DNA of 64,000 bases, taken from Methanothermobacter sp. CaT2. Lineage in GTDB: Archaea; Methanobacteriota; Methanobacteria; Methanobacteriales; Methanothermobacteraceae. The notes beneath the pieces are model-generated. The model was given only the letters and a program-made list of their open reading frames with translations. It did not search any database and had not been told where the DNA came from. This document shows, one piece after another, positions 10,701 to 18,823 of this stretch (its first letter is position 1; each line of letters starts with the position of its first letter). The stretch lies in contig NZ_AP011952.1 in the NCBI RefSeq assembly GCF_000828575.1, positions 369,065 to 433,064 of the forward strand, read 5' to 3'. The position numbers and the translations under genes are program-made.

Positions 10701-13561
10701 TCAGTGGATGTGGATACGCTGCTAAAGCCCGGTCTTGAAGCCACAACAGGGACACCCTCGAGGGGTGAATCAAAGAAGTCCCTCACATAACCTTCAACTC
10801 TACCTGTCAGGGATGATTCAGTTTCAAGGACGAAAACACCATCAAAGGGTAAATCCTGGGGGGTCATATCCCTTTCAAGGGTATTATAGCCATCCTTTGA
10901 GATGATGATTTTCATGAGGTTTGCTGTAATGGAATAGGATCTGAATTCCCCGGTGGAATTGGTGCTGAAGGTGTTGATGGAGGGTGTGTTACCGTTCAGG
11001 TACCGGATCTCAACACGTGCACCTGTAATGGGGACGCCACCGGCATCGGTTACCCTGCCCTGTATGGGACGTGAAGCAGTTCTTGGTACAAGTATGATGT
11101 CCACGGTGAGGTTCTGGTTCTCCTCCAGGACATAATAATATCCATCCCAGTCAAAGTAGTTATAATCGTAACACATCACATCCCAGTACTCGTCCGGGGG
11201 GACGTTATTCAGCACTCCCGTCCCCTCAGGGGATGTGGTGAGAGTGAAGCCATCCCCGCCGCCTGATACATAGAGTGTGGTGGAGACAGGGTTGCCTTTA
11301 TTGTCGCTCACCGTGAAGGTTATATTTGATGACCAGGGTTCAAGGTACCAGTCATATACACTGACACCCTCATCGATTATCATCCAGGTTTCAATGCCCC
11401 TGTAATGGGATAAAAAGATCTCAAGGGTACCTGTGAGTCCTGAGACCATCTCAGGGAAATTTTTTGTGGAAAGGTTATAGAATCCGGTGCCATCCGTTGT
11501 GGCGGAGATACTGGTCCAGCCCGGATGACTTGATGGCCAGAAGTAGACCCTTGCACCCGATAACGGATTTCCGCTGATGTCATATACGTGACCCTGGAGG
11601 GTGGCTGGTAGCCCCTTCCTGATGAGTTCTATCAGGATTTGCTCTGAACTTCCGCCTGTAATGTTAACTGTGAGGTTTGCTGGCACATAACCCCTGAAGA
11701 GGGTGGTTATCATCCATTCACCATCAGGGAGATGCAGAAAATCTGCGGTTCCGTTTGAGGTGGTTATTCTCTGAAGGTATCCGGGTCCCTGAAGATTTAC
11801 CATGACTCCTGGAAGTGGTGTACCGTTTCTGTCCGTGACCGTGATATTCAGGTGTCCATCATAGAACTCCATGACGATATCATGGATGTTATCCTCTGAT
11901 GAGTTCAGCCCTAAAATCCGGGTGAAGGGGCGGTAGAACCAGTGTTCAGCCCTTAAGAGGTACAGACCATCATCTGATTCAGGTATGTTATAGAAGAGGT
12001 AACCCTCATCACCATCTTCTCCATAGAGATCCCCGTACATCAGCTGCTCTGAACCATTGATAAGGTAGGACAGTTTCAGGGTGGCAAAGACCATATTATC
12101 GTCAGGGTCGGTGATGCGTCCCCTGAGGGTGGTGACCCTTTCAAGGTCAACATCATACACCATCATACCCTCGGGAAGTACGACGGATCCATGATGGTCC
12201 CTGTAATTATAGCCCTGTATGTCTACTTCGACAGGGGTCCCGGATACAAGTGCAGGGTGTTCTGTGCTCGTGAAGCAGTAATAACCATTCTCATCTGTAA
12301 CTGTGTAGAGTGTGAGCGGATAGACCCAGACGGTTACCTGGGCATTCGCAACGGGTTCTCCTGTCCTGGCATCGGTGACGTGGCCCTCCAGACCGGAGGG
12401 TAACCCCATCCTTATCATGGTTACTGTATGATCACTGAATTCCTCTGTGCTATTCAGGGTCTCATGGTATTCCGCGTATGACACCTTTGAAGCTGTCAGG
12501 TGGATTTCACCCTCCTCAACCGCAAAGGTGGCGTTTCCATAAGGACCATACATCTCCCGGTAGATCTCATCGTTCATAACTGAAAAGTATACATCATCAA
12601 GGGGGGAGCCATCCGTGCCGACTGCGGTGACACGGAGGACCGCCTTCTCTGAGAGTTCAATGTCCTTTACGTTAACCTCAGATGCATTGAGGGTTATATT
12701 ATCAAAGTATTCATGGTAGCCGTAGGTGTTAACACCAACGGCCCTTACATCGCTGACCGTGTCCTCATGGATTTCAGCAATGTAGTAACCTGAACTGTCA
12801 GTAAATACGGTCAGTTCATCATAAAGCCCGTATTCATCCTCACAGTAAATATGGACTGGTAAGGATGATGCTACTGTCATCGGGGCCTTCACGGTGCCGC
12901 TGAGGATTGTGAGGCGCTCCATCTCACAGTCTAAACGGACAGCATCATCAGGGCCCATGAAAACCACCACAGCAGCATCATATAACATGTCACCGCTGAA
13001 CATGACCCTGAGGAGGGTCTGACCTTCAAGTTCACCATCGAGATTGGAGGTGTACCTCCCCTCTGAATCTGTGACGGTGTCTGTAAGCGTGTTATAATCA
13101 GAATCAAGTACATAAACATCTACACAGGGAATGGGGGTTCCCATCCTATCGGTGACCTCCCCGTAGATGGAGCTCTTCTTCCTGAGTTCAAAGTTAATGG
13201 TTACAGGTTCATCAATATCAACTTCAGCGGTTTCCGGGATGTAATCAGGTGCTGTGACAAGCATCGTGTACAGTCCCTGTGTTAGGGTTAGACTGTAATG
13301 ACCATTCTCATCAGTCAGGGTTTCAGCCACCGTGTTACCGTCCTGCAGTGCAGAAACTGTGGCCCCACTGACAGGATCCCCCATCCAGGTGGTCACATTC
13401 CCCGAAGGGTCTATAAAATCAGTTTCAGCGGAATATGGTGAGCTGTTACCGTAATCAGAGAGATCCGGGTCCGGTCCAGGATCATCTGGCGGACCATCAG
13501 TTGCATATACAGATCCAGGGATTATAAAAAGGATCAGGCATGTGAAAAGCAGGGCCCTCAT
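4775..13561 (-). CDS. Giant surface protein with carboxypeptidase-regulatory-like and Ig-like repeats
   Basis: 2928 aa. A signal peptide covers about residues 1-20 (MRALLFTCLILFIIPGSVYA). From about 50 to 1250 come many tandem repeats of the carboxypeptidase regulatory-like fold, each with a GxVxDxxGxPLxGAxV start and a YxF/YxL end. From about 1330 to 1800 are Ig/Big-like domains (PRVTSVKPADGSFYRMPSG). A jelly-roll-like region and a Big_5-like module (TTPEDGAVSVPLNYTIRAYF) follow, then a helical stretch of some 400 residues and a last Ig-like domain. One membrane helix near the C-terminus (WLLAGLLVSVLIAGLYSAI) is followed by a basic tail. The product is very probably a membrane-anchored pseudomurein-surface or adhesion protein. 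Many NxS/T sites suggest glycosylation. The ligand is unknown. Confidence 0.85.
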   Translation of the reverse strand: MRALLFTCLILFIIPGSVYATDGPPDDPGPDPDLSDYGNSSPYSAETDFIDPSGNVTTWMGDPVSGATVSALQDGNTVAETLTDENGHYSLTLTQGLYTMLVTAPDYIPETAEVDIDEPVTINFELRKKSSIYGEVTDRMGTPIPCVDVYVLDSDYNTLTDTVTDSEGRYTSNLDGELEGQTLLRVMFSGDMLYDAAVVVFMGPDDAVRLDCEMERLTILSGTVKAPMTVASSLPVHIYCEDEYGLYDELTVFTDSSGYYIAEIHEDTVSDVRAVGVNTYGYHEYFDNITLNASEVNVKDIELSEKAVLRVTAVGTDGSPLDDVYFSVMNDEIYREMYGPYGNATFAVEEGEIHLTASKVSYAEYHETLNSTEEFSDHTVTMIRMGLPSGLEGHVTDARTGEPVANAQVTVWVYPLTLYTVTDENGYYCFTSTEHPALVSGTPVEVDIQGYNYRDHHGSVVLPEGMMVYDVDLERVTTLRGRITDPDDNMVFATLKLSYLINGSEQLMYGDLYGEDGDEGYLFYNIPESDDGLYLLRAEHWFYRPFTRILGLNSSEDNIHDIVMEFYDGHLNITVTDRNGTPLPGVMVNLQGPGYLQRITTSNGTADFLHLPDGEWMITTLFRGYVPANLTVNITGGSSEQILIELIRKGLPATLQGHVYDISGNPLSGARVYFWPSSHPGWTSISATTDGTGFYNLSTKNFPEMVSGLTGTLEIFLSHYRGIETWMIIDEGVSVYDWYLEPWSSNITFTVSDNKGNPVSTTLYVSGGGDGFTLTTSPEGTGVLNNVPPDEYWDVMCYDYNYFDWDGYYYVLEENQNLTVDIILVPRTASRPIQGRVTDAGGVPITGARVEIRYLNGNTPSINTFSTNSTGEFRSYSITANLMKIIISKDGYNTLERDMTPQDLPFDGVFVLETESSLTGRVEGYVRDFFDSPLEGVPVVASRPGFSSVSTSTDSSGYYRFDLPAGSYTFTPSDTRYIATYSVGATVAPDTITGANFTLLMKNSIYGYVNRMVPDNIIPASGATIELYNYTELVSTAALNDGRYQLQAPGQGEYNVRVSYPFSPFYLDEYRMVNLDGDAVNEDFILRYGPFSGIHGTVTDESTGDPLEGVLVTLIYFAGEYESYSITTLTDEDGAYSFTSLQPIEYYYSLDFIKDGYVPLDDFWVGTLQIGENRPVDVTLQPLMESSVSGTLRCWAGLLEGTVTLDDSISLSTVGGYFEFRDIIPGWHWLQACVNGSEEIRDFNLLNGQHLNIDIYFITHILGRNPLPGSILNRPFNVSALLFGARPGATGASIKLYSKQGEVPGTGAWDGEWLIFTPSVILSGGQYTAEVRVPGELLERWNFTYYPITDSPPRVTSVKPADGSFYRMPSGIDVTVNVSNDPGNGLSELSRIYMDGLPLQTTLTGSYGNWQLRASITEISHGWHSLSVVAVDDQGLEGYRNWQIFISTMNPQISNLNVTPAFSPGRQSMHITADISEPLEVIVSFDDYNYSLNLGLFTERIDGYWDGFIRDSLGSRVPPDGPINFRVTGYARDHARTPTLSATTLIDRTGPEVIADVKEVWNTGLIEITGLLQDLSGILSLKATASAGNIISWMGDGSLFRVTLSVPQDGKYNITLNVTDRLGNTALRKYALTVDRVAPEIAFSLPVPGSTVRPAQVITFSISDSFSGFSRGYLLYHSVRYPELTPWNLEVLLDGHSITENLIYSQHVYADILEGNTPYGYNYMASLASVQVTYSPRDHGFLPQGTHTVTVRVSDRAGNNATRELSFSSITGPPDITERYMNMTGSGENETLTVSFDVQENSDRGFASFKLEIDGVTINTDPTVIMDIVPYRCTVIYNVKSGFQQGPHTINFHVVDGHGLSWTLNTGFYHIEPVPVPLENIISDGLYSPDLIEYSASHNHRVVYDNSTGFMGDGSIYGYCDMNGPDRSLLSRFSTRSGNYILPMGGQLSFTVAETPFMDSHDADFLSLWMTDVSVKTSVYWGWGGAVLVYFNDGRGFKLVEDDLKAIAGFDKLCSLQPSPILYARHEAPWGTRSGILDTAKTSAIGADRKTWKQYIVKIPDDLDKSHLSVVFVWETVNWFQNSVPQNSTVSVSSRISSLEFLKTIVDYTTPEDGAVSVPLNYTIRAYFNVPMDPSSISEDVFHIMKDGFTVNGTAGYIESLNCAYFKPSTELGGLKLFTGYIGPDIRTVYGKILPSMEPYTWTFTTARGYPTVWEEIFYNGEKYQIFLVWGPGYNGGKPAYLGSPAYLSSIYGQLLEIDVVKYVNGKYYEVSNPDIRNIVFLGALRKSFYESLTLTGLSLIDQAQVDYVTDAASSILSDIAYYSWLIATFGQIPGAPDADDVIRASIARAIGSGVYQIHVPGYYDKLLNTFSTTLTGVNVLNDAYIKINKWLKVIPGGTEKNALSDVLSVLDVVDKSLQFQKDMVEYIFTLMWQLEVADTYRPQLVLIRDYTSGDTREALTELLTWDESSIMSEISGLILRFYIEQGLSLLKDEVNDVLMKTPAMPAVLIMKVLEKVVSYLKIFDFRSQAWTAKYIADASNQFIQVREGLIEALKYHAQKTPWDYSLISMASGLCYSTASDFFETRTEMVKILKRWPSLIAGTDPARLDYLLGVYSGLAADYRGHASNIIPDLFSSSRDLSLLLPLIKSPATASPTYIHIGAFSPVTLLITAPDGRRIGYDPLKGIVNDFGAEAFYNSPYSEPQAIVLPMIEGEFRIQLYGVDSGSYRIILEVLDENMEPLSGSEWIGEAVPGMMKSFSCFVDGFGSSYRHDATPPVITVTGVRNGGVYTGTVRPVITVSDDNLESWISILNGDPYTGGPVTAPGTYYMIIRASDGVNIVYSLIVFTIKAAATPGGTGVTPGGVFIEQISRLSAGPVSAGGSIAESVINMTAVPGGQKKVVDYTWLLAGLLVSVLIAGLYSAIRKMNK

Positions 13562-13578
13562 GTTAAAAGTTCTGGATA

Positions 13579-13590
13579 CGATTTAAATCC
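13579..13590 (-). promoter_or_regulatory. TATA element implying a leaderless transcript for the giant surface protein
   Basis: The minus strand reads GATTTAAAT, with ATTTAAAT at 13581-13588. Its centre is about 24 nt upstream of the ATG at 13561, the usual archaeal TATA-to-start distance. Transcription would therefore begin at or next to the start codon. No ribosome site precedes the ATG, which agrees with leaderless initiation. Confidence 0.45.
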
Positions 13591-13759
13591 CCCCACATGA
13601 GTTATAGGAATAACCCAGTGGGCTCAGGGGCCTGTTATAAAATAAAAACCTGAGTTACAAAAATAACCCATCCTAATTTAGTGTATTATTCTCTGTATCT
13701 CTTCATATATAAAATTGTTCATGAGAGAACCTTATTAAAAAACTGAGGGGATGTGGAGC

Positions 13760-14200
13760 TCATCTGAGACCCGTATACTCAAGGACACTGGACCTCTTAT
13801 CACCCAGTATCTCAGAGGTCCTGGAGATGCATTCCTCCACCACTGATTCAAGATCCTCGTCGCCGCTCCAGTACTCCTCAAGGAACCTGTAGCCCATCCT
13901 GCCTGCAAGCTCATCAATAACCACGGAGCAGAGGTAGACGTCATCTATGTAGCCATGGGGGCCAAATATCTCCTCGGGTATTATATCATTTGGGGCCACA
14001 AGGTAGCCCATGGCTGCGCAGATCATCAGCCGGTCCTCTCTCTCTATATCCCTGCTCTGGAGGAGGTCTGATAGTAGCCTGAAGAGGTCAGGGGCGTAGT
14101 CAACTATCCTCTCATAATCTCCCCGGTAACTGTTGAGGTTCTCGCGGAGTATATCATAGAAGTCTGTGAATTCCATATTCATATTATCATCCTGCGCCAT
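13760..14200 (-). CDS. DUF1232 (YkvA-like) protein
   Basis: About 146 aa. The recognisable core is MICAAMGYLVAPNDIIPEEI followed by GPHGYIDDVYLC. This is the DUF1232 pattern, Y-L-xx-P-x-D-x-IP then G-x-x-DD, which forms a short helical hairpin found in bacterial and archaeal proteins of unknown role. I chose ATG 14200, just past the TGA of the helicase gene at 14206, because GGGGGACTGA there serves as ribosome site. The upstream ATG at 14278 would overlap the helicase by 73 nt. Spacing shows it is the second gene of an operon with the helicase-nuclease. Confidence 0.75.
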   Translation of the reverse strand: MAQDDNMNMEFTDFYDILRENLNSYRGDYERIVDYAPDLFRLLSDLLQSRDIEREDRLMICAAMGYLVAPNDIIPEEIFGPHGYIDDVYLCSVVIDELAGRMGYRFLEEYWSGDEDLESVVEECISRTSEILGDKRSSVLEYTGLR

Positions 14201-14205
14201 AGAAA

Positions 14206-16959
14206 TCAGTCCCCCACACCACAGAAGGTCCTGAACACGCACCTGCTGCAGAAGGGGTTCTTCCGTGGCTCGAAGCATTCATCCCTTATCCTTGCGACGG
14301 TTTCAGCGATCCTCTCCTTAACCCTGAATTCAGGGTCGGAGTCAAAGGATATCCTCATGGAGTCCTTTATAGCATAGGCGGAGAGACTGTCGAACCTGTA
14401 CCTCCCCCTTAGTGCGTATTCATAGGTCCGGAGCTGGTACTCAAGGGCCATCCTCTCAACACCGCCGTGCTCACGGGCCTTGAAGTCAACGAGTTCCAGT
14501 CCACCATCCCGGGTCCTGATTATCAGGTCTGTTCTCCCCTCGATTATTATGTCATCATCGGGTATGGAGAAGGGCTCCTCCACCGATATGACCTCCTCTG
14601 TGTGGTCCCGGCTGTCGTGGTAGTAGTTGAGGAGGTCCCTCTCAAGGCGCCTCTTTTTGACATCATCGTCTCTCCCCATGGGTATCCAGCACCTTTCAAC
14701 GATTCTCCTTATGAGGGCCCCGTTTATCTCCTCCGAGTTCTTCATGGCCAGGTGGAGCTCCTCAAGGCACCTGTGCAGTATGATCCCATAGCGCTGCATG
14801 AAGGTTTCGGGGTAGACGAAGCCGTAGTGGTATATGAGCATGTACCTGAAGGGGCACTCCTCGTAGGTGAAGAGGGCCGAGAAGTTGATCCTGAGGGGCT
14901 CCTCACTCCACTCCCTCGTGAGGCATCTGCTGACAGATGTGCAGTTACACTCGTAGATGCCGCACTTCTCCCTGAGGTCTGTGATGAAGGGCGATATTCC
15001 AACCTTTCTGGTGTTGATCCGGGGGGCCGTTGATATGATTAGGGCGTCCTGGGCCCTGGTCATTGCAACGTAGAAGAGTCGCCGGTCCTCATCAGGTACC
15101 TCCCCGGGTGATAGCAGGAGTTCCCTGGGTATGGGTATGATGTCCCTCCCCTTACGCCTTTTAACAGGGAACCTGCCGTTTATGACCGAACAGATGAAGA
15201 CAACAGGAAACTCGAGGCCCTTTGCCTGGTGAACCGTCATGATCTTCACCGACGCCGGGTCCTCCAGGGCTGCCTCGTCGTGGTGGAGGTGGCTGGGTAG
15301 GAGGTAGAGGTACCATAACAGGTCCTGTATCCTTGCCCCGGGCTTTATGGCCTCGTATCTATCTATCAGTGAGCTTAACTTTGCGAGGTTGAATATTTTA
15401 GCCCTGCTACTGTCACTCCCATCCTCTATGAGCCTCCTGAGGTACCCTGTAACCTCAAGTATCCTGTAGAATGTCTTGAGCACTGTCAGTGATCCCTCCC
15501 CAACCTCATGGCGTATCCTGTTGAGGCCCAGGATCTTCTCTGCATCCTCCCCGTGTACACCGATTTCCTCGAGTTCCCCCCTTGATGTGAAGTCCGAGAG
15601 TCTGCAGTTCCTGTCAAGGGACTCGAGGGCCCGGAGGGTTTCACCGGTGAGGTCCAGGAATTCGCCCCTGAACCTTGATATGTTCCACCAGCCATTCCAC
15701 TTACTGAATTTTCCTCCATAGTCCGGTGGGTCCACGTAGGCGAGGAAGTAGAGCATGCTCCTCACCTCATACCTTTTGAGGAAGGAGCCGTCTCCACGCA
15801 CTATGTAGGGTATGCCCTCCCTCCTGAGCTCTGCAAGGACCTTATCTGCGTGGTTGCGGACGCTCCTGAAGAGGAGTGCGATGTATCCGTATTCAGGTAT
15901 CTTGCCGGTGGCTTTCAGTTTCTTTATTAGTGATACTATGTTCCTGGCCTCTGAGTTAACGTCCCTGCTCTTCAGTATAACAACGTCGGTCCCGCCGTCC
16001 CTTACCGGTTTGATGGTCTTCTCGTAGTGTCTCTCGCCCCTCATGAAGCTGTCTGCAGTCAGGACTATCCCTGCCCGGGACCTGAAGTTGTCCTCGAGGG
16101 TGACCACCTCTGCGTCGTACTCTTCACGGAACCTTATGAAGTTCTCTGGTGTGGCTCCCCTGAAGCCGTAGATGCTCTGGTCCTCATCCCCCACCACGCA
16201 GATGCTGGAGTTCCTCCCTGCTATCCTCCGGAATATCAGCTCCTGTATGGGGCTTGTATCCTGGTACTCGTCTATCATTATGTACCTGTACCTCTTCCTT
16301 ACGGATTCGAGTACCCTCTCGCTGGAGTTCAGGAGGAGGTAGACCTCCTTTTCAAGGCCAGGGAAGTCTATCTTCTTCTGCTCCCTGAGGAGTTCAAGGT
16401 AGCGGGCATAGCACCCGGCGATGCCCTGGTATTTTTCCCTGTCAGGATATTTCCTCCGGAGGGCGTCTATGAGCTCCCCGGGTTCAATGCAGTTTTCGGT
16501 GCATCTGTTGAAGAATTCTATGGCCCTGTGAACCTCACCCATCTTCATGTAGCGGTTCAATCCTATTTTATAGAACACCGTTCTGAGGAAAATGAGCTGG
16601 GATTCCTCGTCGAGGATCTCGAATCCGCCCCCGAGTTCGTGTTCCTCGGGGTGGTCCCTCAGCACCTTGCTGCAGAATGAGTGTATGGTGGATATCTGCA
16701 TGAGCTCGGCGTCCAGTCCCACACATTTTATGAGCCTCGCCTTCAGTTCACCGGCTGCCTTCTCTGTGAAGGTTATGACGAGTATGTTCTCGGGGCTGAC
16801 GCCCCTTCTCTTGACGAGGTATGCGACCCTTTCAACGAGTACACGGGTCTTTCCGGCCCCGGGTCCCGCCACAACTACCAGCGGCCCCTCCGTCTTCTTA
16901 ACAGCCATCTTCTGCTTCTCTGTACATGCCTCGCCCTTCCTGCAGAGTGAACCCGTCAT
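14206..16959 (-). CDS. UvrD/PcrA-like SF1 helicase with C-terminal RecB-type nuclease
   Basis: 917 aa. Helicase motifs run in order: VVAGPGAGKTRVLVERV (Walker A, near residue 30), STIHSFCSKVLR (Ia), DEYQDTSPIQ (II), VGDEDQSIYGFRGA (III), MTVHQAKGLEFPVVF (V) and RRLFYVAMTRAQD (VI). The last 200 residues form a PDDEXK_1/RecB-like nuclease: GRTDLIIRTR, ELVDFKA and QLRTYEYAL. CPFRYM upstream and FCSRCVFRTFC at the extreme C-terminus supply four cysteines arranged like the 4Fe-4S staple of AddB and Cas4 nucleases. It probably unwinds and degrades DNA ends in repair. The ATG at 16959 has AGGGG upstream. A longer paralogue is at 56224-59706. Confidence 0.9.
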   Translation of the reverse strand: MTGSLCRKGEACTEKQKMAVKKTEGPLVVVAGPGAGKTRVLVERVAYLVKRRGVSPENILVITFTEKAAGELKARLIKCVGLDAELMQISTIHSFCSKVLRDHPEEHELGGGFEILDEESQLIFLRTVFYKIGLNRYMKMGEVHRAIEFFNRCTENCIEPGELIDALRRKYPDREKYQGIAGCYARYLELLREQKKIDFPGLEKEVYLLLNSSERVLESVRKRYRYIMIDEYQDTSPIQELIFRRIAGRNSSICVVGDEDQSIYGFRGATPENFIRFREEYDAEVVTLEDNFRSRAGIVLTADSFMRGERHYEKTIKPVRDGGTDVVILKSRDVNSEARNIVSLIKKLKATGKIPEYGYIALLFRSVRNHADKVLAELRREGIPYIVRGDGSFLKRYEVRSMLYFLAYVDPPDYGGKFSKWNGWWNISRFRGEFLDLTGETLRALESLDRNCRLSDFTSRGELEEIGVHGEDAEKILGLNRIRHEVGEGSLTVLKTFYRILEVTGYLRRLIEDGSDSSRAKIFNLAKLSSLIDRYEAIKPGARIQDLLWYLYLLPSHLHHDEAALEDPASVKIMTVHQAKGLEFPVVFICSVINGRFPVKRRKGRDIIPIPRELLLSPGEVPDEDRRLFYVAMTRAQDALIISTAPRINTRKVGISPFITDLREKCGIYECNCTSVSRCLTREWSEEPLRINFSALFTYEECPFRYMLIYHYGFVYPETFMQRYGIILHRCLEELHLAMKNSEEINGALIRRIVERCWIPMGRDDDVKKRRLERDLLNYYHDSRDHTEEVISVEEPFSIPDDDIIIEGRTDLIIRTRDGGLELVDFKAREHGGVERMALEYQLRTYEYALRGRYRFDSLSAYAIKDSMRISFDSDPEFRVKERIAETVARIRDECFEPRKNPFCSRCVFRTFCGVGD

Positions 16960-17095
16960 GATGAACCCCTAGTGATATCGGTGTGAATAGATTAGATTGA
17001 CGGGAATATTAATGTTTTGTCTGGTTATTAATCTGTACGGAATTAGAGGGTCTGAACACAAGGAGTTATTAAAGAGTCTGTACATAGAATTCACA

Positions 17096-17875
17096 ATGGA
17101 TCCTGGAAACCCTGTCTTCAATGCATTCCTTGCAACCATCTTCACCTGGCTCATGACCCTTGCAGGGGCGGCCCTGGTTTTTCTACCGCTGCAGGGTGAG
17201 AGAAAACTCCTTGACTCATCCCTTGGCTTTGCAGCAGGTATAATGATCGCCGCGAGCTTCTGGTCACTCCTGGTCCCTGCCATTGAACTGTCACCCACCG
17301 GGATGTATGCCTGGTTTCCTCCGGCTGCAGGATTCCTTGCCGGCGGTCTCTTCCTCTCAGCAATGGACAGGATCATACCACACCTTCACCCTGGCTGTGA
17401 CCCTGAAGGTCTGCCAACGACCTGGCGGAGGAACAGACTCCTTCTCCTTGCAGTTGTGATACACAACCTTCCTGAGGGGCTGGCTATCGGTGTTGCCTTC
17501 GGTGCGGCTGCCAGTACCGGTGGACTTGCAGCTCCCCTTGCACTGGCACTGGGTATAGGTATACAGAACCTCCCGGAGGGAGCAGCGGTATCACTGCCCC
17601 TCCTGGGTGAGGGGCTCTCCAGGTGGAGGAGCTTCATCTATGGACAGTTATCCGGTATCATTGAGGTGCTTGGGGGGGTTGGAGGTGCCCTCATGGTCTA
17701 CTCCTTCTCAGGGATAATGCCCTATGCCCTTGGCTTTGCAGCGGGGGCCATGATATTCGTTGTGATAGAGGACCTGATACCTGAGTGCCAGAGCGGCGGT
17801 AACACAGATCTTGCCACGGTCTCAGCCCTCATGGGCTTTGTTCTCATGATGGTACTTGACCTCGCACTTGCCTGA
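17096..17875 (+). CDS. ZIP family divalent metal transporter
   Basis: About 259 aa with eight hydrophobic segments. Helix IV carries VIHNLPEGLAIGVAFGAA and helix V GIGIQNLPEGAAVSLPL; these paired H/N-x-PEG motifs form the metal-binding site of ZIP proteins, in the GufA/ZupT branch. A cytoplasmic loop with HLHPGCDPEG lies between helices III and IV. The protein imports Zn2+, Fe2+ or related ions; specificity cannot be read. ATG 17096 gives the normal family length, but no ribosome site is adjacent. A TTG at 16997 would add 33 residues of unlikely sequence. It is divergent from the helicase-nuclease. Confidence 0.88.
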   Translation: MDPGNPVFNAFLATIFTWLMTLAGAALVFLPLQGERKLLDSSLGFAAGIMIAASFWSLLVPAIELSPTGMYAWFPPAAGFLAGGLFLSAMDRIIPHLHPGCDPEGLPTTWRRNRLLLLAVVIHNLPEGLAIGVAFGAAASTGGLAAPLALALGIGIQNLPEGAAVSLPLLGEGLSRWRSFIYGQLSGIIEVLGGVGGALMVYSFSGIMPYALGFAAGAMIFVVIEDLIPECQSGGNTDLATVSALMGFVLMMVLDLALA

Positions 17876-18002
17876 TCCTCATGACATATCATAGTTCAGC
17901 CGATGGCCCCTCTCACTGAAAATTTTTTCATGAACACTCGGATTAGGTGTTTGAATGTCACATTTTATTAGATATGATTCACATAATATTTTAGGTGATA
18001 TC

Positions 18003-18554
18003 ATGGCCAGGGTTACCCGTGAGATGGTTGAAAATTCAGGTATAGATGTGGATGAACTTGTGGAACTGCTCGTTAAGAACGCGGCTGCTGAGCTCACAAC
18101 CTTCTATTATTACACCATACTCAGGGCCAATCTGATTGGACTTGAAGGTGAGGGGCTCAAGGAGATCGCCGAGGCTGCAAGGATAGAGGACAGGAACCAC
18201 TTTGAGGCTCTGGTGCCCAGGATATATGAACTCGGCGGTGAACTTCCCGGGGACATGAAGGAATTCCATGACATCTCAGGATGCCCACCGGCGTACCTGC
18301 CTGCTAAGACCAATGACACAATGGAGATCCTTGAGGTGCTGGTGGCAGCAGAGAGGTGCGCTGTCAGACAGTACACCCATATATGTAACATCACCGCCGG
18401 GAAGGACCACAGGACCTATGACCTTGCACTCTCAATACTCCATGAGGAGATACAGCACGAATCATGGTTCTCAGAGTTCCTGGGTGAGGGACCATCCGGT
18501 CACTTCATGAGGCGCGGTGAGACATCACCCTTCGTGAGGAAGTTCCTGGAATAA
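18003..18554 (+). CDS. DPS-like (DPSL/thioferritin-type) ferritin-fold protein
   Basis: 183 aa. A four-helix ferritin-like protein with metal-ligand motifs: ELTTFYYYTILRA in helix A, EDRNHFEALV in helix B, EVLVAAERCAVRQYTHIC in helix C and ILHEEIQHESWF in helix D. The Cys residues in ISGCPPAY and AERCAVRQY fit the thioferritin/DPSL group, which oxidises iron with peroxide and assembles into a dodecamer. ATG 18003 is preceded by GGTGAT with 3 nt spacing; an earlier ATG at 17955 lacks a site. It is followed closely by a cytochrome b5-like gene and a rubredoxin fusion, which suggests an oxidative-stress operon. Confidence 0.85.
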   Translation: MARVTREMVENSGIDVDELVELLVKNAAAELTTFYYYTILRANLIGLEGEGLKEIAEAARIEDRNHFEALVPRIYELGGELPGDMKEFHDISGCPPAYLPAKTNDTMEILEVLVAAERCAVRQYTHICNITAGKDHRTYDLALSILHEEIQHESWFSEFLGEGPSGHFMRRGETSPFVRKFLE

Positions 18555-18574
18555 TCAGCGAATTCCGTGGTTCC

Positions 18575-18823
18575 ATGAGAAAATTCACCCTGGAAGAACT
18601 CCGGGCATTTGATGGGCGCTCGGGACCTGCGTACATTGCATTTGAGGGAAGGGTCTATGATGTCTCAGGTAGCTTCCTCTGGAGGGACGGGAGACACCAG
18701 GCAGGCCACAGTGCAGGATCAGACCTCACAGAGGATATAAAGAAAGCCCCCCACGGGGCTGAACTCCTTGAAAGGTTCCCTGTTGTTGGTTTACTCGCTG
18801 AGAGGGGAGGTGCTGATGGCTGA
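18575..18823 (+). CDS. Small cytochrome b5-like heme-binding protein
   Basis: 82 aa. FTLEELRAFDGRSGPAYIAF, GRVYDVSGSFLW and GRHQAGHSAGSDLTEDIKKA follow the short prokaryotic cytochrome b5-like pattern, with HQAGH carrying the likely heme or ligand histidines and a late PHG motif. There is no signal peptide, so it is cytoplasmic. It starts 20 nt after the ferritin-like gene and its last codons overlap the start of the rubredoxin/TPP-enzyme gene (ATG within GATGGCTGA). Translational coupling and a shared redox role are likely. Heme availability in a hydrogenotrophic methanogen is uncertain, so the ligand needs testing. Confidence 0.8.
   Translation: MRKFTLEELRAFDGRSGPAYIAFEGRVYDVSGSFLWRDGRHQAGHSAGSDLTEDIKKAPHGAELLERFPVVGLLAERGGADG

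Noticed and set aside
16027..16680. Long plus-strand open frame (217 codons) inside the first helicase-nuclease gene
   Set aside because: It is antisense to a gene with all UvrD motifs; its Leu/Val/Glu-rich sequence mirrors the codon bias of the real gene and shows no domain.
18768..18815. TTG at 18768 as start of the rubredoxin fusion
   Set aside because: It would overlap the cytochrome b5-like gene by 56 nt and lacks a ribosome site, whereas ATG 18816 has GGAGGTG and begins directly at the rubredoxin fold.
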